From: Styela clava
Taxonomy: Eukaryota; Chordata; Ascidiacea; Stolidobranchia; Styelidae
DNA: 64,000 nt
NCBI RefSeq assembly: GCF_964204865.1
Contig: NC_135255.1
Location: forward strand, 11,065,135 to 11,129,134
Direction: 5' to 3'
The notes under the pieces were generated by a model, which saw only the letters and a program-made list of their open reading frames with translations, was not told the DNA's origin and searched no databases. Each line of letters begins with the position of its first letter. The first letter of the stretch is position 1. This document shows, piece by piece, positions 38,091 to 52,590 of this stretch. A program made the translations under genes and the position numbers.

Positions 38091-39812
38091 CAGGGCTTCC
38101 CAAACTAGGGGCCGCGGCCCTGAAAGGGGTCGCGAAACGAATTCTAGGGGCCGGGAAGAGAACACCAATTTTACACAAAGTACGATATCTATTGCACTTT
38201 TTCACTCTTGATTTGAAATACAATTATTAAAAATTGTGTAAAACGATAACTTCACGATTCCGAGTGAATACACATCATCATACCGTGACATTGTCTTCAA
38301 TTTTCTTCCGAACACTAGGGCTCATTTTGGGGGGGATGTAGAGAATAACGATATTTTTTTAATATACAAATATGAATACCGAAATACTCGTATATAAATA
38401 ATATAATTAAATATGATACCAATTTCATAGCACGTTTTCATTTAAAATAGCTGCTACATATAGATTATTAACCATTTAAAAAGTAGATTTTTTTCTATCG
38501 ACTAGGACTCAGTAGTTTTCGAACTTTATTGTATTGCGACGCCCTCCAGAAATATGCTCAAGTTACCACTTCTCGTGAAACGTACCGTTCGTATTGATAC
38601 ATTTCAATATAATACCTTTTTTTGCAATTAGTTTTATATAAACGAACAAACAAAATCTAACAACAGTCAGTGAAATCACATTTATCGGGCCGTGGTAGAA
38701 AAGCCTGCTTTATATAAATACAAAATCGCAAATGAGATGGGGTGCGCAACGCTCTTTAAACCAAGGAAAAATAATCGGTATCTACAGAAAACCGAATTTT
38801 CAGAATTGAACTTATTTATTATAACACCATCACAAAATTTTGCGACGCTCTAGCAGAATTGAAACTTCCACGGGATTAGGTGAACAAATTGCGCTATCGA
38901 CGAAGTCTTTTTTCAAGGCGAGCGGTTGAATTAAAATCATTTTGGGGGAAACACGGTAAAATCATCGCGCTTGCATAACAATGCATATTCTGATCGTTTG
39001 ACCCGATTTGCTTGCTTGCATGACAATGCCGGCTTTAAACGCTAAGCTAGCGTTTCCGGAAAGCGATTTGCTCCGTGTGCCTCAAAACATATTACATATT
39101 ATATTTATTCCAAATGTTTTATTGTTTCTCATTAAAGCAAATGATGTGTATATGAATCAAATTAATTTTACCGTTCTATATTATTTACTTTCTGTTACGT
39201 TGTTACGTAACAGGTAAACCCTAATGCTGCAATTTCGTTGGCCGCAGTTTATTCATTTGCTGAAACGAGTTTATCGAACATGAGTGAGTTTTAAGAATTT
39301 TAAAGGAAAGCTAGGCAGAGTTAGGCCTACATGTTTTAGAAATCTCAAAAGGCACAAAGTACATATTAACGATGACAAACTTGTGTTTTATTTTGCGGCA
39401 GCATATTTTTTCAGTGGAGGTGCGCCATTAGTTTTTTCCTTGATGATTTGGTGACGCTGAAAACCGCTGCTTTAGGCTAAGTTTGATCAATAAGAGTGAA
39501 CAATTCCGGATTAGGACCAGGTCGTCGGTGGGCAGACATCGTAATTTATCATTAGGCCTGCATAAACAAACATTGCGCCACGGCTGAACTTGCTATGCAG
39601 CAAGAAGCATTCGCACCCATTACATTGAATAATGAGTACCTACAGGTGTTTTTGTTATTGAGTAGCCCTATTAAAAGTTGAGAATTAGCTGTGTCAATAA
39701 AATATCGAAAATGCATATTTTGAACTGTTTAGCATTATTCGCGTGAACAAGGGCCGCGAAAAATTTTAATATAGTAAAAGGGGCCGCGAGCTCAAAAGTT
39801 TGGTAAGCCCTG
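38091..39812. mobile_element. Non-autonomous hAT element B (perfect 8-bp TSD)
   Basis: The 1722-bp element has ends CAGGGCTTCCCAAACTAGGG and, inverted, CAGGGCTTACCAAACTTTTG. CATTATAC is duplicated at 38083-38090 and 39813-39820. Gggccgcg repeats lie close to both ends. It splits the transposase frame of element A. No transposase of its own was recognised. Confidence 0.92.
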
Positions 39813-40189
39813 CATTATACTGTATATGTCTTTATCAATTCCGTCCGGATGTTTTTTTTAAAAGGGCGACCAAATCAGTGTATTTCCCGATCATGGACGG
39901 CGCTCTGTCTGTATTCACGCCCGCAAATTTTTCTAAACGAAAATCGTATGACTCAATCTCGTTCTTTAGTGCTTTGAACATATCTTCGCCTCTCGTGCGG
40001 TCTTTTAATGAAGCTGTGCTCAGACGTTCTTCAAATACATAGAAATTGCTATTAAGGCGGGTGCATTGCGCTGCATGTGCAATGCAGCCTTTTATGGAAT
40101 CTTTATCGCTGTATGACTTCATATTTTTAGCAGTGTCTCGAGCAATAAGATAACTTGCTTCGAAGTCATCTACCCCTCACATGTTTTAT

Positions 40190-43184
40190 CAGTGGCGGCG
40201 CGTGGTCATTTTGACAACTGGGGCAAGCTACTGCGGGACCAAGTCACCCCCATCTACGGGTACAGGATGAGCGCTGTAAGTTCTTCCATCATTTTATGAG
40301 TATAAAAACCATTCCATCGGTAACAACCAATCGGCAAAAGCGACAATTTTTAACGATAAGAAAGTGTCTTTAAATCCGGTCCAAGTCAAGGGATTAATAA
40401 ATATAGACATAGTTTATTTTGAAACCTCTTTCAAAAGGAAAGGCAATATTTACCCAGATAAATACAATGACATATTAACAGAAACTTCGGGAAAGCAGAC
40501 AAAACCTAAAATAAGATTTAAAACGTTACTATGAAGAAAGAAAAGATAATGCAAAGATAAGGACATGCGTCGCTCACTCATAGATATATATGCTGCTAGA
40601 CTTCTACTGCTTGAATATATATGCAACACGCCGCGGTTTCTTGGAAGCAAAATGCTCAATAACGCGCTGATTAAAGTCATGCATCCCAGAAATATCGTCT
40701 CTGTGAATGGATAAAACAGCCAAGGAATTTAAATCTATCTTGCTTCATTGTGTTTCTGAGATACGTTTTAATACGCTTCAGCGTGCTGAATGTTCGCTCT
40801 GCGTCGGCGGAAGAAATAGGCGTCGTCAAAATGATGTCCAGAAATTTTGCAGACGCCGCAAAGGTAGTTACTAGAGGGGCATAGAGCGCGCAAGTTGATG
40901 TGATGTTCAAAAAAGTTTGATTGGTGTATATACATCGCAATTCATTCTCCAATTTATCCACGTTTATCATGGGGTAAAATTTGGAGACAGTAGCCAACAA
41001 ATGGATGGGAAATTGATGTGCAAATTTTGAAAAATTTTTGGTGTTCATCAAAGAGAATGCGGCAAGGTGTTCAGTGCGCAGACGATCGCCTATTTGATTC
41101 ACCAGAATGTCACAGCATTCCTTTGCAGACAAAATCAAACGCTGCGTTGTTTGCCCGCGGCGTAAAGAAGCACTCCATGTGTCGTCGTATTTTATTGTTT
41201 CCCGGATACGAGATACAGCATCGCAGAAGTCTGAAATACACGACTGCACAGACGCTTCATCCATTAGCCTTGACTGCAATGCGCCGTATAATACATCCAC
41301 GTGATAGAATATTGTGGAGAAAAAAAGCGAGAAAAAATGAAAACTCACCATCTTCTAGCAGACGCTTTAGACCTGCCGCCTCCCTCACAGAGCGTTCGTC
41401 CCAAACCGGAGAGCTCTGAATGCCATTGAAACACTCAATTAGCTCAGACCTAATTTCGGACACGCCCTGCACCACGCGTGATTGGAAGTTCCAACGTGTT
41501 GGCGGCTACATATCTGAAGGAGGTCAGAGCGCTTCGGCGAAACGGAAAAAAAAATGAAGAAAACCCCGAAACATTTGCAAAAAATATACGGACGAGAGGG
41601 GTATCAAGACACATATTTTTAATAACGAGGTTAAATTGGTGTGCATAACAATGTAAAAAATGCGCATGAGGAAAATCTTCTTTTATATAAACTCGAACAC
41701 CATGTTTCGACCCACTCATGAATGCCGCGCCGTCATAAGTTTGAGCTATCAATTTTGACTTCGCGTTGTAAGGCTGTAACACTTCTTTCAGTGCAGCCGA
41801 TATCCCGCAAGCCGTGCGATCAACGATTGGTACAAAGCTGTGAAATCTCTCGGTAGATTTACCATCTTTCACAAACCGAAAAATCACAGCCAGTTGGGAA
41901 ACGCACGTGATGTCAGTTGTCTCGTCAGACTGAATCGAAAGGAACTGGCAATTCTCAATTTCCAGAGCCAAATGTTGTAAATAAATTTTATACATTGAGT
42001 CGAGCAAATCATTTTGGATATCCTTAGATGTCCCTTTCGAAACAGTTGCGGCATCAAGATGATCTCCCAATACTGTATCTAGGGATGCGGTGTATTCCAC
42101 CATATCCAAAAATACCCCTCTATTAGAAGAGCCAGCCCGTTCATCGTGCCCACGGAGGGACAGCTCGTGACAACCAATGAACTTCAAAACATCTATCAAT
42201 CGACCGAGAACATGGCGGTTTTTCTCGACGTTTTGGTTGTGCCGACGAATAGAAACCGGGCGTCCTTCATCCAACTGCAATATTAACATTTCCGAATGTT
42301 CGGTATTTTACTGCATTGTCCTGATGCTCCATAGAAGATTGATGATCCCTGGCACGCTCGGAAAGATGTTTAAGATCTCTAAAACCAAATTTACACCAAC
42401 GTGAGTCACGGGCGGTAGCAAAAAGTAGGCAATAAAAACAAAAAAGTGCATTTTTGTCCTCGCTGTAACACAACCATTCGTGTTTTTTATACCAAGTTTC
42501 TGCGCAGAATGTACGCCGACGCTTTCCTCCGTCATGGGATTGTTCCAGTGAACAATTTTTCGGTTGATAAGGCCCAAGACGTTGTACCTCTAATTTTTGT
42601 TCCAGCGGCAGCTACGAAAACGGAGTGCGAAGTAGTGCATCAACCTTATTCATTATGAGGTCTAAGGCTAAGAAATGCGAAGCCGGAAAGAAGTGAGGAG
42701 CTCAAAAGGAATGTGGAAAATCGAAAGCAAATGGACTAAAGGTCTCTAACTGATTCAAATAGCGAAACAAGCGACAAAAACGAAGGCGAGGAAACTATCA
42801 ACTCTTCAAGCAACCAACGAACGAGAAGGAATGCGTGAATATGTCAACACGTTGTTGTAAGAAACGTCGGCATTGTGTCGTCATAATTTCGGGGCTAGCC
42901 CCGATGTTTTAGTAAAAGAAACAGAAAACAAACGAGACAAACGCGGCGAGTGGAAGATAAAAGAGAGAATACGATATACAATGAGCAACCGGGGCAAAAT
43001 CGGCGTCGCCCCGTCGACGTTCGGCGAAGGCTTTGCGAGCGAAAAATGAACCATGTCGGGAGAATATGGCTAGTGTAGACAGTCTGTGCAACCGATATTG
43101 GAGTATTTTTCGAAAATTTTTTTATTATACCGAAAAAATAACTGGGGCATTGCCCCGGTTGGCCCTATTGACGCGCCGCCACTG
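40190..43184 (-). mobile_element. Autonomous-size hAT element C (perfect 8-bp TSD)
   Basis: The 2995-bp element has ends CAGTGGCGGCGCGT and, inverted, the same 14 bases. TGTTTTAT is duplicated at 40182-40189 and 43185-43192. It carries one transposase gene on the minus strand (40677-42653), now disrupted. It was inserted into the N-terminal coding part of hAT element A. The intact 8-bp duplication and well-kept ends suggest it is younger than its host element. Confidence 0.93.
40677..42653 (-). pseudogene. hAT transposase (ZMYM1/THAP-repressor-like type), disrupted
   Basis: The frame runs from a probable start at 42653 through LGPYQPK and a TTF-type zinc finger region (WLCYSEDKNALFCFYC). The catalytic core has SIQSDETTDIT and TYDGAAFMSG, carrying the two expected Asp positions. 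PTRWNFQSRVV follows, then the C-terminal dimerisation motif SSADAERTFSTLKRIKTYL. It is broken by a stop near 42612, a frameshift near 42280, two stops in the 41490-41530 segment and a shift near 41310. The C-terminal 224 codons (41351-40677) are open, as is the central block 42289-41450. The protein would have cut and pasted element C; it cannot be made intact here. Confidence 0.88.
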
Positions 43185-43234
43185 TGTTTTATGATAGTGG
43201 TTTGCCTACGTACCGACTTACTAATATTTAATTT

Positions 43235-43857
43235 GATGACAGCACATTTGAACGTACGTACATTTGCACCCGTAAACTGCACCTAGGACATTCGCACCTG
43301 CATACTTTTGCACCACCGACATTTGCACCCAAACATTTCCATCCATAGATCGTAGCACCCACATGTGGATTGCACCCGCGAACATTTGAACCCATGTGTA
43401 TTTGCACCCACGTACATTTGCACCCACGAACATTTCCACCCAGGTACATTTGCATCCATGAACTTTTGCACCCACGAACATTTGCACCCATGAACATTTG
43501 CACACTGGATATTTGCAACCGCGGACATTTGCACCCGCGTATATTTGCACCCACGTACATTTTCACCTATGTTCATTTGCACCCATGCACATATGCATCC
43601 ACGAATTCTTGTACCCATGGCATTCTCACGCATATGCATGCGCCTCATAACAGTCATGTTCGCGATTAGACAAACTTTAATTGCCAAATATAAATATATT
43701 TGAAAAGAAGACGGATTACAAATTTTAAGTAGCCCTTATTCTTAGTGAGAGTCGCTACGTTTTTATTGTCATTGCGAGTTATAATCCTTTCCAATTGTTC
43801 ATGGGTGCAAAAGTATGCAGGTGCGATTGTACGTGGGTTCAAAGATAATGACAAACC
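43235..43857. mobile_element. Element with 16-bp tandem array and probable 9-bp TSD
   Basis: From about 43255 to 43625 the sequence is a degenerate tandem array of a 16-bp unit (catttgcacccacgaa). It is followed by unique DNA and a terminal inverse segment (atgggtgcaaaagtatgc and gtgggttcaaagataatg). Near-identical 9-mers ATTTAATTT (43226-43234) and GTTTAATTT (43858-43866) flank it, and both sides are coding remains of hAT element A. Motif and TSD length match the 187-bp element at 13092-13278. Open frames inside the array are by-products of a stop-free repeat. Confidence 0.65.
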
Positions 43858-43990
43858 GTTTAATTTTATCTTCACGTTGCTGTCTTGCGATGTTGTTACA
43901 CTTCGCTAATGAAGCTCTTATAACGACGTTCGAGGTTATATTCTCCCACGACAGATATATTTTTACTATTCCTTTAGTTTCTTACTTTTG

Positions 43991-45724
43991 AAGAGTAGAC
44001 TCAGTCTCATTAACCCAAGATGCGATTCAAGATTGCTAGCAGCCAAAAGTATCTATTTTCATGCTTTTCTCACACAAAAGGGTCACCACTAGTGCAAAAT
44101 TGTTGACAGAGTATAATAAGTATAAGTATATTTTGATTTTCCCGCAAAAGAATCATACAAAAAACACAAGCAATGAACACACAGAAGATTGGGAAAACTG
44201 GCAAAACCTTTATAAAGGTTTAATACATGCGCCAGTTTGCCCACGTTCAACACACAAACATATATTCAAAATAAAAAAGACAAAGGCCAGAACGGGTATC
44301 AGAGTGTATTGATTAAAGAAAGAACTGATATTTGCCACGATTTTTTGGATTGTGGTCTTGCATGTCAAAGCATATTTATTTGAAAATTTTGTAATAAGCC
44401 TTAGAACACCAATGCTGGAAACCAACTGCATGAAAGATTAATGAAAACATAATATAAATCAGCAATTCAGACAAATTAATCTCGATAGAATCATGGTAAA
44501 TTAGACACCTGTGACATACTATAAATCAGCAATTCAGACAAATTAATCTCTATAGAATCATGGTAAATTAAACACATCAATAGATGGGGTAAATGTAGGA
44601 CGGGCTGCAGAAAGCAACACTTTATCCTAAACATTTATTTTGAAAAGCCATCAGTTTACTTATTTTGTAAAGATTCTAAAAAATCATGACCTATTCAGTT
44701 CTGTGATTAGCCCCCTTCCAACGAAGGGGCGGGAATATATGCATTTTATAGTTTCGTACAAATGTGTGAACATAAAATACTGCAAGCACAAGCATTTGGG
44801 AGAAAATAGTCTCTGAAGCTCGAGTCACAGGTCATCACAGAGCCTTGATTCAAATTCCAGAGTTGCAGAAAATTTCAAAAATGTGGTCAGTCATAGTGGA
44901 TTTCAAAACAAAACTGGAATGGATAAATATGAGTAATATTGACACTAAGATTTGTAACTTCCATTAAACCAACTTAATCATGTATTAACAAATCATGTAT
45001 TGACAACTTTTATATCGGTATTCGGTGCTAAAAATAACTATTTCGAATTTGGTACTTTAATAAGATATTTCCAATGTAACATCTACAACACAGCAAATAG
45101 TGTTTCTGTTGAGACGAGTCAATTGTTTTAGATACGCAACACTGGTTTGTATGGCCATCACATTAATTTATGGAAATTTACCAATGTATATTACAACGAA
45201 AGCAAAAAATAATAATTGGCAGTTAAACGATAAAATAAAACGCTTCCTTATGAAATTTAAACATAAAATGATTTGTTGAAGAATAAACTTAGGTGTGCTA
45301 CATAAACAAGTTATCAGAGGCTACATAAAAAAGTTATCAGACAATTTAAAGATCTGCGAGGCAGTATTGCACTTAGTTGCTTACAATAACAATTGAAGAA
45401 AATCTACACTGCAATGTTTAAAAGATAAAAATCACAACCCCACCAAAATAACATAGAAATGTCTGGTACCATACCAGAATACTCCAAATACACTTGCAAT
45501 ATTAGTTCTATATAGCATATTACACTAAGCAATGACACTGGCACTATAGAAGTGTTAGACTGAGGTTTAATACTGCTTCATAGGAATATCTGCTTCTGCC
45601 ATGAATACAATTCTATTATTCCGAATATTTTTTCCCCTTTTAATACATTTGAGTCAGGAGCAATGTATTTTTTAATCCTCCATCCACATTATAACAATAT
45701 CCACCCCCTTCAACCTTGTCTCGC
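43991..45724. other. Intergenic, downstream of Mpv17-B
   Basis: No gene is seen. It includes a 67-bp tandem duplication at 44453-44575 and is otherwise AT-rich unique sequence, presumably with the Mpv17-B 3' UTR at its right end. An ATTAAA on the minus strand at 45671-45676 could serve as its poly(A) signal. Confidence 0.5.
44453..44575. repeat. 67-bp tandem duplication
   Basis: Two copies of ataaatcagcaattcagaca followed by aattaatctc and atagaatcatggtaaatta begin at 44454 and 44521. They differ at only a few positions, so the duplication is fairly recent. Confidence 0.8.
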
Positions 45725-47089
45725 CTACATGACGCTCTCCATAGGTTGAATTCGTGTTTTGTTGTTAGTCCTATATGACAAGTAACAATTCCAAAAAAGT
45801 GCAATACTTTGTGAATACAACATCCTGCGAATAGGACACAAAATTGGTAAGTTGAAAAATGAAAACAAGTCATGTAATAAAAATAGTAAATGAAATCTTA
45901 CCTGTATTGGAAAGGAACAAATTGAAAATTCACTATTTGAGCTGGGATCCATATCTTAAAAATATAACCTTTTATTTACACAAAACAAAAACAATTCATG
46001 AGCTATGGATATTGTATATTTACCAGCCAATTAATCTTCAAAACATCAGGTAAATCATGTCTGATACGATGTTTCATAGCCTTCGTTCCTTGACCAAATA
46101 ATATGGTTTGCAAAACAAGGAATCCGAAGAGGAGGGGTGGAGACATAATGAACTAAAATAAGATAAAACAGTTTAATTTATGAACTCAAATATCATATGT
46201 ATAATAATATAAAGTGTATACCTGATCCAAAAAGACATTGACTCCTGTTGAATATCCACGCATACTCAGAAACACATACCACATTGAAACTAAAGGACCC
46301 TGAAGAAATTTTAATTAAATCAATAAAGAAATAGCATAAATATCTGTGACTTATATTAAATATATAATATGACTAATTATGAATATTCTCATGATTCAGT
46401 TCAATTTGCAAACTAAGATGTGCACGATTTAAAAATTGAAATTTGACATATAATGAAGTTAATCGACTTTGAATAATACATAACAATAATCTTACAAGAT
46501 ACATTAAAGCACATGCTGCCATGATGGTTGTTCGTCGAAGGTCACAACCTTTTTTTTGCTCAACTAGTTTTTGTGAGATGACATCAGCAAATGTTGTGAG
46601 GATACCTTATATATGATAAGTAAAGCAGCTTTAAAAATACAACTCTCATGCCTGCATGCTGAGTGCAATTCCATCACTGGCACAACTGAAGTTATGAGAA
46701 GAAACAAGGTGTTTAAAAGATCAACAATGAATATCCAATAACAAAAGAGAAAATATCAGTAGATCAAATGAGTAATATGCAATAATGAAAATATGACATC
46801 TCAATTCATTCAGACAATACACAGATACCTGGATACAGCGGTGCAATACTATGCAGATATGGATCATGCACATCTGAGAACAAGTTGAAATGGATGGCTG
46901 GATGGGAACTTTTCATTCATAAACCAATACCGGTAAATTGAACTGTCTATTCTATTTTCAGCATTATTTCAATATAAAGACTGAAAAAAGGAAACGTTTA
47001 CCTGCTGTGCCTGTTTGAGTTAGTAAAGGTCGTTGTTCCACAAGTTCTCCATAGGCTTTTAATAACACGTCGACGGTGAGTGTATTCAT
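45725..47089 (-). CDS. Mpv17/PMP22-family membrane protein (copy B)
   Basis: Paralogue of the 34665-36517 gene. Exons in transcript order: 47089-47002, 46605-46496, 46299-46222, 46152-46024, 45954-45902, 45824-45725. The sum is 558 nt, 185 residues. Exons 2-5 have exactly the same lengths as copy A (110, 78, 129 and 53 nt) and the same phases. Motifs are ADVISQ near residue 35, GPLVSMWYVFLS, KINWLIWIPAQIVNFQFVPF and ALFWNCYLSYR. The N terminus keeps the shared ELV-(E/D)-(Q/K)-RPL-(L/M)-TQ pattern. Four membrane helices are expected from the family. It is divergent from PSMA1, with 463 bases between start codons. Confidence 0.92.
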
Positions 47090-47552
47090 ATTTCCCAACC
47101 TACCGTACTGCAAAACTACACACACTGATGCAGCGTTGTTTGGAAGATACCCGTAACCAAAGTCACTTTGCCCGTAACCTCTTGACGAACACTGACGAAC
47201 GCTGACTGAACACGAAGTGAAATATGAGAAACTTTACTTCCGCATCGTGTTTCACGAATATTGTTTTTTTTTTATATTTATGTTATTAATACTTTAATAA
47301 ATTTTGAATGTCTTCTAAAAATATATATATACATATAAAACTATTGTTAATTATCTTTGGAAACTGGTTTTGCAAAATTTTCGTTACGGTTCACCGAGAG
47401 CAAAACTGCTGAGCAATACAAGATTTCATGAATCATCATTCATGCGACGAGTTCCAGATCAGCGGTAGCTACTATATTGCTTAGTTTTCGTTTATTGATT
47501 TATGCTGCTAGATTAGTTCTGTTAATCCAGTAATTGTTTAAATTTGCTAAAG
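47090..47552. other. Divergent Mpv17-B / PSMA1 intergenic region
   Basis: These 463 bases separate two start codons facing away from each other, so both promoters should lie here. No motif strong enough to name was seen. Most of the middle is an AT-rich run (about 47260-47340). Confidence 0.55.
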
Positions 47553-52243
<4,691 letters not shown>

Positions 52244-52318
52244 AATCTTTTGCCAACCAAGAATAATTATCAGGACCTATAAAGTTCAAGGCACATTACA
52301 AACTTGCATGAATAACTA

Positions 52319-52324
52319 TTTATT
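52319..52324 (-). promoter_or_regulatory. Candidate V-ATPase C polyadenylation signal
   Basis: This is the nearest AATAAA on the minus strand downstream of the V-ATPase C stop that I could find, 267 bases away. If used, its 3' UTR would run antisense through almost all of the PSMA1 3' UTR. Confidence 0.35.
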
Positions 52325-52555
52325 GTGTTTAACAACATCAATCCATGCCAACTGCTTAGTCAAGAGCTTATGCCTCACTTTTGTGCATAGTTTCAAAACT
52401 AAACTTGTTGGCATGAGCACACGATAGAGATATATAGGTTATGAGAAGATCTTATTGCACTGTACTCATTGTACGAAAACATACAACACGGATTCACATG
52501 ATGTGCAGAAGCATAATTTCCAGTCTCTTGAATGTATATAAACAAACGATTTTGC

Positions 52556-52561
52556 AATAAA
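52556..52561 (+). promoter_or_regulatory. Likely PSMA1 polyadenylation signal
   Basis: AATAAA lies 313 bases after the PSMA1 stop and about 30 bases before the stop codon of the convergent V-ATPase C gene. A second AATAAA follows about 10 bases later. Confidence 0.6.
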
Positions 52562-52590
52562 ATTAAAAAATAAATAGGATTCAGTCTTGT

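Larger units (their letters stand above)
36903..43990 (-). mobile_element. Old hAT element A, transposase frame broken by three insertions
   Basis: One decayed GTF2IRD2-like transposase on the minus strand can be followed across this interval. About 43960-43858 is a BED-finger-like end (VGEYNLERRY). 43234-43193 continues it (ISKSVRRQTTIIK). 40181-39821 encodes FEASYLIARDTAK and GVNTDRAPSMIGKYTDLVAL. 38082-37230 encodes HCIIHQ, LNHRQFQ, VSYYCNLRWLSRASVL and a hATC-like FGSNYVCDLIFSC, with stops and shifts. The gaps are younger elements at 43235-43857, 40190-43184 and 38091-39812. CAGGCCGGCTAAAAACC at 36903 is the likely terminal repeat. The other terminus was not found, so 43990 is approximate. 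Confidence 0.75.

Noticed and set aside
43221..43687. Several 100-134-codon frames (repeats like GANVRGCKCTWVQ) around the 16-bp array
   Set aside because: A 16-bp unit without stops is open in several frames and gives repetitive translations. They are not real proteins.
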